Below are positions 30,065-38,130 of a stretch of DNA of 64,000 nucleotides, in pieces (positions within the stretch are counted from its first letter, which is position 1; every line of letters starts with the position of its first letter). The translations under genes were made by a program, and so were the position numbers. This DNA comes from Malonomonas rubra DSM 5091 (lineage in GTDB: Bacteria > Desulfobacterota > Desulfuromonadia > Desulfuromonadales > Geopsychrobacteraceae). The stretch spans positions 413,836 through 477,835 of the forward strand of contig NZ_FQZT01000002.1 in the NCBI RefSeq assembly GCF_900142125.1. The letters are read 5' to 3'. A model generated the notes under the pieces. That model was not told the DNA's origin, did no database searches, and worked only from the letters and a program-made list of their open reading frames with translations.

Positions 30065-31294
30065 CTACGAAAAGTCAAGGCTGCCGAGGAAGGCTTTTTC
30101 AAAAGCCGGCGTCCCTGACAGGGGGTACGGCTTAAGCTCCGTCGCCAATTGTCGCGCCTGCTCAAGCCCATCTTTCCGCTGCAGCACCCGCTGCAAACCG
30201 ATCAACACTGCCCCCGGTAGAAAGCGGCATTTATCTATCACGTTTTCCGGCAGTAAAGCAACCCCTTTCAGTGCTTCGGCAGGCAATGCACCGCCTAAAG
30301 CACCGGCCAGGCGGACCGAGGCTAACTGTTCGGCCTGTATACCTTTTCTTTCAAGCAGGCAGTTCACCCCGGCCAGCACCGCCCCCTTCGCCAGCTGAAA
30401 GGCACGGACATCGTCTTGCGTCAACCGCAGGCAGGTGCGCGCATCACGATAAAGCTGCAACGCAGGACCATTTTCATCAGCAACCAGATAACGGGATAGA
30501 TTTGAGTCAACTTCACTTGCCTCTTTGATGCGACCATCAATTGCGATCAAGCCACTTTGGATCGCACGGCTGAGCAAGGAAAACAGGCCACTGCCGCAAA
30601 TCCCTTTCGGCGTTCCACCACCGGCAACCGTATAAACAAAACGATCCCTGAGGACACCGACTTCCGTGACGGCGCCGAAACCGTGTCTCATGCCGCAGCC
30701 AAGATTGCCTGCTTCAAATGCCGGCCCGGCAGCCACCGAGGTCACCAGCCAGCTATCGCCATCCCAGAGGGCGAGTTCAGCGTTGGTGCCAAGATCAAGA
30801 TACAGGGTCGGCCCATCTTTTGGAGGATCAGCCAGCAGCAGCGCCAACAGGTCACCGCCAACATACCCGCTAACCAGGGGCAAAAGCAGCAAGGGCGCCG
30901 GCAAATCGATCCCCAGCTTGCCGCTGCCAAGCGCCTCCCCGGCGCGGTAGTCAGGACGATAAGGCGGCTGCAGAACATTTTCGACCGACTCTCTCACCAG
31001 CAACAGGCTGATCGCCGGGTTAGCGGCCGCAGCCGCAGCACTAATCCAACCAGGCTCAGCACCGACCTGCTTCAGCAGATCGGCGATCAATCGATTGATC
31101 CCATCGACCAGCAGAGCCTGCAGCTGGTCAGCCGCCCCCTTCAGAGCAGCCTCCATCCGGGCGATGACATCAGCCCCGAACTGCTGTTGCGGATTGTCGC
31201 AGCTCGCTTCGGCAACCACCTGCCCTTCGGTTGTCCAGATCCGTCCGATCAGGCTGGTCGTGCCAAGATCAAGCCCCAGAAACAATTCATTCAT
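30065..31294 (-). CDS. ASKHA-domain protein resembling corrinoid-protein reductive activator (RACo), without ferredoxin domain
   Basis: The 409-residue protein begins MNELFLGLDLGTTSLIGR, an actin/Hsp70-fold phosphate loop. The segments LYLDLGTNAELALWDG and AAGPAFEAGNLGCGMRHG, and GICGSGLFSLLSRAIQSGLI, are those of the C-terminal ASKHA domain of RACo/DUF4445 proteins, which use ATP to drive reduction of cobalamin proteins. The usual N-terminal [2Fe-2S] domain is absent. The start overlaps the alr stop by four bases. No corrinoid enzyme is encoded nearby, so the target is unknown. Confidence 0.75.
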   Translation of the reverse strand: MNELFLGLDLGTTSLIGRIWTTEGQVVAEASCDNPQQQFGADVIARMEAALKGAADQLQALLVDGINRLIADLLKQVGAEPGWISAAAAAANPAISLLLVRESVENVLQPPYRPDYRAGEALGSGKLGIDLPAPLLLLPLVSGYVGGDLLALLLADPPKDGPTLYLDLGTNAELALWDGDSWLVTSVAAGPAFEAGNLGCGMRHGFGAVTEVGVLRDRFVYTVAGGGTPKGICGSGLFSLLSRAIQSGLIAIDGRIKEASEVDSNLSRYLVADENGPALQLYRDARTCLRLTQDDVRAFQLAKGAVLAGVNCLLERKGIQAEQLASVRLAGALGGALPAEALKGVALLPENVIDKCRFLPGAVLIGLQRVLQRKDGLEQARQLATELKPYPLSGTPAFEKAFLGSLDFS

Positions 31295-32430
31295 ACCGGC
31301 CCACCCAGATAACGGCGCGGCACCCGGCTGCCGATGCGGCAGAACACTTCATAGGAAATCGTATCAAGCTGCTCAGCCCAGAAGTCGCCAAGGATCGACA
31401 GTCCCTCTGAAAACCCAAGCAATGTGATACTATCGCCGACCTTTGCCTGCGGGACATCAGTGACGTCAAACATGATCCAGTCCATACAGACTCGACCGAT
31501 CAGCGGAATTTTCTGCCCGTGCAGAATCCCTTGCCCCCTGTTCGACCAGAGCCGATTGTAGCCATCGGCATAACCGATCGGCAGCACCGCAACGCGGGTG
31601 TCCCGTTCGGTATAAAAATTGTGTCCATAAGACACCCCGCTCCCTTTCGGCAGGGTACGAAGCTGGGAAATACAACTGCGCAGATGCATCACCGGTCGCA
31701 GCTCAAGCTTGTCATCAAAATCAGGGCCGGGCAGACCACCATAAAGCATGATCCCCGGTCGCATCAGGGTCGCTTCCGGCACATCCCAGCCGGACAGCCC
31801 GGCACTGTTACTGATATGGATATCCCTCGGCACGATCCCGCCATCGCGCAGCATCTGCCGCACACTGCGAAAACGCTCCAATTGCTGCAGTGTCACCCCC
31901 GAGTCAAGCTCATCGGCACAAGCCAGATGCGACATCAGGCCAACGATTTCAAGTCCTTTCAGTTGCTGCAGCTGCGGCAGAAAATCGCGCAGCAGGTTCG
32001 GCAGAAACCCGACCCGCCCCATGCCACTATCAATCTTCAGATGAGCCGGAATTCGACAGCCTTGCTGCTCTGCTGCTGCCGACAGGCGCAACGCCATCTG
32101 CGGGTCGAGTAACGCAGGCATCAAATTATAGGCCATAAACGCCTTCTCCTGCCCCGGATGACAACCACCCAGCACTAACAAGGCATCATCAATCCCGGCA
32201 TCGCGCAGCTCGATCGCTTCTTCCAGCGTAGCGACGGCAAAGTCACACACTCCGGCGCGCTGAAAACATCTGGCCACCGGCACCGCACCATGTCCGTAAG
32301 CATCGGCCTTAACGACTGTCAGGGCGCGCTGATGGGGTTGAAAAAAACGCTGCGCCTGCCGCAGATTGTGCAGCAAGGCATTTAGATCAATATCGGCCCA
32401 AGTTGGGCGAGGAGGAAACTCAACAGCCAC
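31291..32430 (-). CDS. alr: Alanine racemase
   Basis: The product is 379 residues from a GTG seven bases after an AGGAG site; the longer frame has no ribosome site. TWADIDLNALLHNLRQ is followed by VVKADAYGHGA with the PLP-binding Lys, and the second catalytic Tyr is in VSYGHNFYTERDT. It makes D-alanine for MurF's D-Ala-D-Ala substrate. It is coupled to the RACo-like gene and diverges from thiED. Confidence 0.95.
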   Translation of the reverse strand: MAVEFPPRPTWADIDLNALLHNLRQAQRFFQPHQRALTVVKADAYGHGAVPVARCFQRAGVCDFAVATLEEAIELRDAGIDDALLVLGGCHPGQEKAFMAYNLMPALLDPQMALRLSAAAEQQGCRIPAHLKIDSGMGRVGFLPNLLRDFLPQLQQLKGLEIVGLMSHLACADELDSGVTLQQLERFRSVRQMLRDGGIVPRDIHISNSAGLSGWDVPEATLMRPGIMLYGGLPGPDFDDKLELRPVMHLRSCISQLRTLPKGSGVSYGHNFYTERDTRVAVLPIGYADGYNRLWSNRGQGILHGQKIPLIGRVCMDWIMFDVTDVPQAKVGDSITLLGFSEGLSILGDFWAEQLDTISYEVFCRIGSRVPRRYLGGPV

Positions 32431-32532
32431 GGAAATACTCCTGAAAGTCAGACAGAACGTTTCGTTTGTTTGCAAGGATATAGATAATACCCTAAGAGGT
32501 TCCTGTAAAGTGGCAAAACCGGGGAAGATTAA

Positions 32533-32562
32533 TTGACACCAACCTCATTAGGCTGGTAAGAT
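32533..32562 (+). promoter_or_regulatory. Promoter of the thiED gene
   Basis: TTGACA at 32533-32538, 18 bases, TAAGAT at 32557-32562. The transcript would begin near 32570, leaving a leader of about 55 bases, too short for a thiamine pyrophosphate riboswitch. Confidence 0.55.
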
Positions 32563-32624
32563 TTTCCGATTGATCCGTGCCCACCCGCAACCACGCACAT
32601 TTAACATCAGCCAAGGGATCGCCA

Positions 32625-34055
32625 ATGCTCTCTGGACTCTATCTGATTACCGACGAAAATCGTGACGGAAGACTCGCACAGAAGGTTGAAGCAGCGCTCA
32701 AAGGCGGTGCCGCAATCGTCCAGTACCGGGCCAAAGAAGTTCGGCCGGATGACCGCCACAAGATGGCGCAAAAACTGCGCGACCTCTGCACCGAATACGG
32801 CGCCAAGCTGATCATCAACGACTTGCCGGAACTGGCCCGCGACATCAATGCCGACGGCGTTCACCTGGGTCAGGACGATATGCCGGCAGTACAGGCACGA
32901 CAGATTCTCGGTGGCGGGAAAATCATCGGCATCTCCACCCACAGTGTCGAGGAAGCACTGAAAGCGGAAGCACAGGGCGCTGACTACATTGCTATCGGCA
33001 GTATCTTTCCCACCGGCACCAAAGACGACACAACACTTGTCGGCCTCGACATGCTGCGCAACGTGCGCAAAGCGGTGCGGGTGCCGCTGGTCGCCATCGG
33101 CGGGATCACCCCCGAAGGTGCTTTCGAGGCACTTGAAGCGGGCGCAGACTCGGTTGCCGTTATTTCCGGCGTCATGGCTGACAGCGATCCGGCCCGGGCA
33201 GCAAAAGAATATTCCCTGCTGTTCAACCGCGGCAAAGACAATCCGAACGGTCGCGTCATGACCATTGCCGGCTCTGACTCCGGTGGCGGAGCCGGCATCC
33301 AGGCCGACATCAAAACCATCACCCTGCTCGGCAGTTACGCCAGCAGTGCACTGACAGCGCTGACAGCACAAAACACACTGGGTGTCGCCGAAACCTACCA
33401 GGTGCATACCGACTTCGTCATCAAGCAGATCGAAACCATCCTTGATGATATCGGTACCGACACGGTCAAAACCGGTATGCTCAGCTGGGGGGGAATTGTC
33501 ACCCGAATCGCGAAAGTGATTTCTGACCGCTCCCTGCTGGCGGTGGTCGATCCGGTCATGGTGGCCAAAGGGGGCGAATCGCTGCTCGACAAGGAAGCGA
33601 ACGAAAGTTTGATCTCACGGCTGCTGCCGGAAGCATACCTGCTCACACCAAACCTGCCGGAGGTCACCGCGATGACCGGGATCGAGCCGAGCAATATCGA
33701 TGAAATGATCGAGGCAGGACAGAACCTGCAGGCATTGGGCGCACGTAATATCCTGATTAAAGGTGGCCACCTCGACGGCGATGCCACGGACATTTTGTTG
33801 CTCGGCGAGAATGAGTACCGTCTGACCGGAAAACGCTTCGACACCATCAACACCCACGGCACCGGCTGCACCCTGTCGTCGGCCATTGCAACCTTCCTGG
33901 CACAGGGGTACCCGTTGCGGTTTGCCGTCGAGCGGGCAAAGCGCTTTGTCAGCCTGGCGATTGAGTCCTCAGTCCAGCTTGGTAAAGGACATGGCCCGGT
34001 AAATCATTTCCAGGCGGCAATGCAGCTCTTGCATGAACAGGCCTCAGTAGATTAA
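32625..34055 (+). CDS. thiED: Fused thiamine-phosphate synthase / hydroxymethylpyrimidine (phosphate) kinase
   Basis: The product is 476 residues from MLSGLYLITDEN; AAGGGA six bases upstream supports this over the GTG at 32577. Residues 1-205 form ThiE (VQYRAKE, GVHLGQDDMP, GISTHSVEEA, IGSIFPTGTKDD). Residues 215-476 form ThiD (TIAGSDSGGGAGIQADIKT, KTGMLSW, NTHGTGCTLSSAI). The fusion makes HMP-PP and joins it to the thiazole phosphate to give thiamine phosphate. thiC lies downstream. Confidence 0.95.
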   Translation: MLSGLYLITDENRDGRLAQKVEAALKGGAAIVQYRAKEVRPDDRHKMAQKLRDLCTEYGAKLIINDLPELARDINADGVHLGQDDMPAVQARQILGGGKIIGISTHSVEEALKAEAQGADYIAIGSIFPTGTKDDTTLVGLDMLRNVRKAVRVPLVAIGGITPEGAFEALEAGADSVAVISGVMADSDPARAAKEYSLLFNRGKDNPNGRVMTIAGSDSGGGAGIQADIKTITLLGSYASSALTALTAQNTLGVAETYQVHTDFVIKQIETILDDIGTDTVKTGMLSWGGIVTRIAKVISDRSLLAVVDPVMVAKGGESLLDKEANESLISRLLPEAYLLTPNLPEVTAMTGIEPSNIDEMIEAGQNLQALGARNILIKGGHLDGDATDILLLGENEYRLTGKRFDTINTHGTGCTLSSAIATFLAQGYPLRFAVERAKRFVSLAIESSVQLGKGHGPVNHFQAAMQLLHEQASVD

Positions 34056-34066
34056 TATAGCAAATC

Positions 34067-34080
34067 TTGTATACAATTTT
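34067..34080. promoter_or_regulatory. Operator-like palindrome TTGTATACAA before thiC
   Basis: TTGTATACAA at 34067-34076, continuing TTTT, is identical over 14 bases to the site at 26416-26429. It begins 11 bases after the thiED stop and lies about 67 bases before the thiC ATG. Confidence 0.4.
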
Positions 34081-34086
34081 TCACCT

Positions 34087-34129
34087 GCAGCGCTTCCACT
34101 GCACCGTGGTTGCGCTGCTTTTCGCTTTT
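34087..34129 (+). terminator. Terminator or attenuator hairpin directly before thiC
   Basis: The outer stem GCAGCGC (34087-34093) / GCGCTGC (34112-34118) and inner stem CCAC / GTGG are followed by TTTTCGCTTTT. The ribosome site of thiC (GAGG) begins right after the T-run. It may end thiED transcripts, or regulate read-through into thiC. Confidence 0.65.
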
Positions 34130-34143
34130 GAGGACGTATTGAA

Positions 34144-35448
34144 ATGACACAATTGGAGATGGCCCGGGCAGGGCAAATCAGTGACTTGGTGCGGCAGGCA
34201 GCTGCAGCTGAAAATATCGAACCGGAGATTCTGCGTCAGAAAATTGCAGCGGGTACCGCAGTTATCTGCCGTAACACCAAACACACCAACGCGCCACCGC
34301 TGGCGGTCGGGGAAGGACTGCGTACCAAGGTCAACGCCAACATCGGCACCAGTTCGGATGATACCAATATCGACAAAGAACTGGAAAAGGCGCAGGTTGC
34401 CGTCGCAGCCGGTGCTGACGCCATTATGGACCTGTCGACCGGCGGCCCGATCGATGAAATCCGCGCGGCGATCGCCTCGAAAACTGACGTCTGCCTCGGC
34501 AGCGTACCGCTCTACCAAGCCGCCTGCGATGCCGTTCTGACCCAGGGCAAACCGATCGTCGACATGACTGTCGAAGACATTTTCGCCGGGGTGAAAAAAC
34601 ACCTCGACGACGGCGTCGATTTCATCACCGTTCACTGCGGTGTGACCCGCGAAACCGTTGCTCGCATGGATCAGGAAGGCCGCATCATGGAGGTCGTCTC
34701 CCGCGGCGGTTCTTTCACCGTCGAGTGGATGAGCTACAACGATGCCGAGAACCCGCTTTACGAGCACTATGATCGCCTGCTTGAGATCGTCCGCCCCTAT
34801 GATGCCGTCCTCTCCCTCGGCGACGGTTTCCGTCCCGGTTGCCTGGCCGACGCTACCGACCGCGCCCAGGTGCAGGAACTGATTATTCTCGGCGAGCTGA
34901 CCAAGCGTGCGCAGGACGCCGGCATCCAGGTGATGATCGAAGGTCCGGGCCATGTGCCGCTGAACCAGATCGAAGCTAACATGAAGCTGCAGAAGCGGCT
35001 CTGCCACGGTGCCCCTTTTTACGTCCTCGGACCGCTGGTCACCGACATTGCTCCCGGCTATGACCATATCACCTCGGCTATCGGCGGCACTATCGCTGCT
35101 GCTGCCGGCGCGGATTTCCTCTGCTACGTCACCCCGAGTGAACACCTGCGCCTGCCGACCGTCGAAGACGTGCACGAAGGCGTTATGGCTTCACGTATCG
35201 CCGCTCACGCCGCTGACATCGTTAAAGGCGTTCCTGGCGCCATTGAAAAAGATAACGCCATGGCCAAAGCCCGTAAAAGCCTCGACTGGGAAGGCCAATA
35301 TGCCAACGCCATCGATCCAGAGAAAGCCCGCCGTCTGCGCGACGAATCTGGCGTTGACGAAGAACACGGTGCCTGCACCATGTGCGGCGCCCTCTGCGCT
35401 TATAAAGTCATGAACGAACGTGGCGAGAAAAAAGCCGTTGCCGGTTAA
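34144..35448 (+). CDS. thiC: Phosphomethylpyrimidine synthase (short form)
   Basis: The 434-residue protein is the short ThiC form that lacks the N-terminal extension of the E. coli type. Conserved segments: NANIGTSSD, GADAIMDLSTGG, EGPGHVPLNQIEANM and GAPFYVLGPLVTDIAPGYDH. The C-terminal cluster motif is CTMCGALC, the radical SAM CxxCxxxC type of this group. It converts aminoimidazole ribotide to HMP-P. BzaF, which makes 5-hydroxybenzimidazole from the same substrate, is a close paralogue; the thiED neighbour favours ThiC. Confidence 0.85.
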   Translation: MTQLEMARAGQISDLVRQAAAAENIEPEILRQKIAAGTAVICRNTKHTNAPPLAVGEGLRTKVNANIGTSSDDTNIDKELEKAQVAVAAGADAIMDLSTGGPIDEIRAAIASKTDVCLGSVPLYQAACDAVLTQGKPIVDMTVEDIFAGVKKHLDDGVDFITVHCGVTRETVARMDQEGRIMEVVSRGGSFTVEWMSYNDAENPLYEHYDRLLEIVRPYDAVLSLGDGFRPGCLADATDRAQVQELIILGELTKRAQDAGIQVMIEGPGHVPLNQIEANMKLQKRLCHGAPFYVLGPLVTDIAPGYDHITSAIGGTIAAAAGADFLCYVTPSEHLRLPTVEDVHEGVMASRIAAHAADIVKGVPGAIEKDNAMAKARKSLDWEGQYANAIDPEKARRLRDESGVDEEHGACTMCGALCAYKVMNERGEKKAVAG

Positions 35449-35466
35449 GTGATTCAAACGTATAAT
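35438..35466 (+). promoter_or_regulatory. Promoter of speD
   Basis: TTGCCG at 35438-35443 (inside the thiC end), a 17-base spacer, and a perfect TATAAT at 35461-35466. The transcript would begin near 35473 and carry a leader of about 75 bases with a GC-rich hairpin. Confidence 0.65.
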
Positions 35467-35503
35467 CGGCCGTTTTCTTCTGTTTGAAAACATGATTGAC
35501 GTC

Positions 35504-35534
35504 GGCGCCGGGGCTGCCCCCGGCGCCGTTTTCA
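35504..35534 (+). terminator. Terminator-like hairpin immediately before the speD ribosome site
   Basis: The perfect ten-pair stem GGCGCCGGGG (35504-35513) / CCCCGGCGCC (35518-35527) with loop CTGC is followed by GTTTTC, then AGGAG of speD. The T-run is short. It could be the thiC terminator or an attenuator in the speD leader. Confidence 0.6.
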
Positions 35535-35547
35535 GGAGATGATGCCG

Positions 35548-36336
35548 ATGTGTGCAAAAAAAGTAACCCGCCCCCGCCGCAAGCCAAAAATCAAACTGCG
35601 CGGGTTTAACAATCTGACCAAAACCCTCTCCTTCAATATCTACGATGTCTGTTACGCCAAACGTCCAGAAGCGCGTGATGAATATCTGCAATATATCGAT
35701 GAAGAATATAACGCCGAACGACTGACGCGTATTCTGACTGAAGTCGTCGATATCATCGGCGCCAACGTGCTTAATATCGCCAGCCAGGATTACGACCCGA
35801 TGGGGGCTTCGGTCACCGTGCTGATCGCCGAAGAACCGGTGGAACCAAAATCGGAGCAGGTCCTGGCACACCTGGATAAAAGCCATATCTGCGTCCACAC
35901 TTACCCCGAAACCGACAACAAGCTGGGAATTTCGACCTTCCGGGTTGATATTGATGTCTCCACCTGTGGTAAAATCAGTCCACTGAAGGCGCTCAACCAC
36001 CTGATCGATTCGTTTGAATCGGACATCGTGTTGATCGACTACAAGGTTCGTGGTTTTACCCGCGACGTGAAAGGAAAGAAGCATTATATCGACCACCGGA
36101 TTCACAGTATCCAGCAATACATCCGCAAAACCATCCTGGAGAAATACCAGTGTGTCGATATCAACATCTTCCAGGAGAACCTGTTCCACACCAAAATGTT
36201 GCTGAACGATTTCAATCTGGAGAAATATTTATTCTCTACCACTTACGAGGATCTGTCGGACAATGAACTGGCAGAGATCAGACTTAAGCTGGAACAGGAA
36301 ATGACCGAAATTTTCTATTCGAAAAACATCTACTAA
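35548..36336 (+). CDS. speD: S-adenosylmethionine decarboxylase proenzyme (E. coli type)
   Basis: The product is 262 residues from [14 protein letters not shown] lies nine bases before this ATG, while ATGs at 35539 and 35542 are too close to it. The protein matches the class IA enzyme: [23 protein letters not shown], the processing site [14 protein letters not shown], whose Ser becomes the pyruvoyl group, and [16 protein letters not shown]. It supplies aminopropyl donor for spermidine. No speE is adjacent. Confidence 0.96.
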   Translation: MCAKKVTRPRRKPKIKLRGFNNLTKTLSFNIYDVCYAKRPEARDEYLQYIDEEYNAERLTRILTEVVDIIGANVLNIASQDYDPMGASVTVLIAEEPVEPKSEQVLAHLDKSHICVHTYPETDNKLGISTFRVDIDVSTCGKISPLKALNHLIDSFESDIVLIDYKVRGFTRDVKGKKHYIDHRIHSIQQYIRKTILEKYQCVDINIFQENLFHTKMLLNDFNLEKYLFSTTYEDLSDNELAEIRLKLEQEMTEIFYSKNIY

Positions 36337-36349
36337 TGAAGGAGATTCG

Positions 36350-37591
36350 ATGCGAAAACAACGTCTCACCCTACTTTTGCTGCTGTTTCTGATGACGGCC
36401 TGTTCCTCGCACACCCCCCTCGGCAACCCGGAAGCCCCCTACCCACCGCAGCGTAAACCTGAGATCGGCGATATCCTGCATCTACCGACCGGCGTTTATG
36501 TTGACCAGCAGGCGCTGTATGACAATGCCGAACGAGTGCAAGTCGTCTACGTCGGCGAGACCCACGACAACCCGGCCTCGCATCGGCTGCAGCTCGACAT
36601 CTTGAGGCACATGGCAAAAACCAACCCCGGCAAAGTCAGCCTCGGGATGGAGATGTTTACACCTGAGCAGCAACCGATCCTCGATCGCTGGAGTGCCGGT
36701 GAACTGGAAGAGAAAGAGTTTCTCAAACAGGTCAAGTGGTTCAAGAACTGGCGCATGAACTTTGCCCTTTACCGCGATCTGCTAACCTTCTGTAAAGAGG
36801 AAGGCATCCCGGTTCTGGCACTTAATGCCAACAAAAAATTGCAACATAAAGTCGGCCGCGTGCCTTTTGAAGAGCTAAGTGAGGATGAAAAAGCGCTGCT
36901 GCCCGAAATGGACATGAACGACCCCTACCAGCGGGCAATGGCGGAAGCGGTTTTCAGCGATCACAACATGGGTCAAAACATGCTCGATGGTTTCGTCAGG
37001 GTGCAGACCTTGTGGGATGAAACCATGGCACAAAACGTCGCTGCCTACCTGCGCAGTGTCGACAAAGACCATCAGATCGTGGTCGTCGCCGGCGGCAACC
37101 ACGTCCGTTTTGGCTACGGCATTCCGCGCCGGGTGTTCCGCCGAGTGCCGGCCAGTTACCTGCTGGTCGGGTCACATGAACTGCGCGTCGCCGAAGGCAA
37201 AGAAGCGGTGACAATGAATGTCGTATCGCCCGACTACCCGATGCCGCCCTACCATTTCATTACCTACACCGAGTACGAACTGCTTGAGAATGAAGGGGTG
37301 AAGATGGGAATTCTGCTCGGCGACGACAAGGATGGCTTACTTATCGAAGGGGTCGTGCCGGATTCGGTAGCGGAGAAATCGGGCATCAAAAAAGATGACG
37401 TTTTCATCAAGATGGACGACATAGACCTTGAAGAGCCTTTCGACCTGATTTACGAACTGAACCGAATGAAGGTGGGCGATAAAATCGAGATCACTCTGAA
37501 ACGGGGAGAAGAAACTCTTACCCTGCCGGTGGAATTTACCGAAGCCAAACCGGAACACAGCAGCATGGAAATGAAGCACGGCAAAAAATAA
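36350..37591 (+). CDS. ChaN-family (haem-binding-like) lipoprotein with C-terminal PDZ domain
   Basis: The 413-residue protein has a lipoprotein signal (LLLLLFLMTAC, lipobox Cys18). Residues ~55-285 form a ChaN/DUF399 domain with YVGETHDNPASHRLQL and GMEMFTPEQQPILDRW. Residues ~310-395 form a PDZ domain (GLLIEGVVPDSVAEKSGIKKDD). ChaN proteins bind haem at the outer membrane and are linked to iron uptake; the PDZ addition suggests a partner peptide. It lies 13 bases after speD, with GAAGGAG as ribosome site, possibly co-transcribed. Confidence 0.85.
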   Translation: MRKQRLTLLLLLFLMTACSSHTPLGNPEAPYPPQRKPEIGDILHLPTGVYVDQQALYDNAERVQVVYVGETHDNPASHRLQLDILRHMAKTNPGKVSLGMEMFTPEQQPILDRWSAGELEEKEFLKQVKWFKNWRMNFALYRDLLTFCKEEGIPVLALNANKKLQHKVGRVPFEELSEDEKALLPEMDMNDPYQRAMAEAVFSDHNMGQNMLDGFVRVQTLWDETMAQNVAAYLRSVDKDHQIVVVAGGNHVRFGYGIPRRVFRRVPASYLLVGSHELRVAEGKEAVTMNVVSPDYPMPPYHFITYTEYELLENEGVKMGILLGDDKDGLLIEGVVPDSVAEKSGIKKDDVFIKMDDIDLEEPFDLIYELNRMKVGDKIEITLKRGEETLTLPVEFTEAKPEHSSMEMKHGKK

Positions 37592-37607
37592 CAGGCAAGC
37601 TCACAGC

Positions 37608-37641
37608 AAAAAAATGGGCAGGCTCGAAAGCCTGCCCATTT
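37608..37641 (-). terminator. Strong terminator between the ChaN/PDZ gene and the 76-aa gene
   Basis: A 13-pair stem (AAATGGGCAGGCT with its complement) with a CGAA loop is followed by seven T residues on the minus strand and by a weaker T-rich stretch on the plus strand. It can serve both convergent genes. Confidence 0.88.
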
Positions 37642-37666
37642 CATTTCATTCAACCTAATTTTATCT

Positions 37667-37897
37667 TTATTCTCCCTCAGCACAGTACGGCAACTGTGGG
37701 CCAGCATGCTTAACATCGGGACCGTGGCAGAAGCAGCAATTGAGCAACCCGGTATTTTCGTCGAGGGCAACCTTGGGTACGTTAACATCGTCAGGAACCG
37801 GATTCACCTGGTACTTAGCCCATTCCGACTTGGCAAAAACAGACCCGGCAGCTAACAGCACCAAGCCACAGACCAGTAGCAACGTCACTTTTTTCAT
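37667..37897 (-). CDS. Small exported protein with CCFCH motif (possible monohaem cytochrome)
   Basis: The product is 76 residues from MKKVTLLLVCGLVLLAAGSVFA, a clear signal peptide, with AAGGGG upstream. The mature part is about 54 residues and ends LLNCCFCHGPDVKHAGPQLPYC, plus three residues. CCFCH satisfies CxxCH for covalent haem and leaves an extra Cys; His at the KHAG segment could be the distal ligand. It lies downstream of the radical SAM fusion gene on the same strand with a 233-base gap. I do not recognise the family. Confidence 0.65.
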   Translation of the reverse strand: MKKVTLLLVCGLVLLAAGSVFAKSEWAKYQVNPVPDDVNVPKVALDENTGLLNCCFCHGPDVKHAGPQLPYCAEGE

Positions 37898-38130
37898 CGT
37901 TCTTTTCCCCTTGCTAAAAGAGTAATAAAAGACGATAAGTCGATGGTCACGGACTCGTAGACCTGCCACTCAGTACTTCTGTTCGCCCGTTGCCAAAAGC
38001 TTACCGCGCAAAACAAAACTGCCTCATTCTATAAAGCAGGAATCTGGAAACAGTCAATTTTTGCGCAAAAGAACACGTGACTTTGCTTACAAAAAATTCT
38101 CCCATGAGACGAAGATAAAACTTACCCCTC

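Noticed and set aside
32431..32624. Possible TPP riboswitch before thiED
   Set aside because: The leader after the predicted promoter is about 55 bases and lacks the CTGAGA and other conserved blocks.
37667..37897. Calling the 76-aa protein a RiPP precursor
   Set aside because: It has a standard Sec signal peptide and a CxxCH haem motif, which fit a secreted cytochrome better; the link to the fusion enzyme is kept only as a hypothesis.
37898..38130. Possible GEMM (cyclic dinucleotide) riboswitch before the small CxxCH gene
   Set aside because: Such riboswitches often precede cytochrome genes in Geobacter, but the GACGCAAAGCC core and matching receptor are absent. The interval shows no gene.
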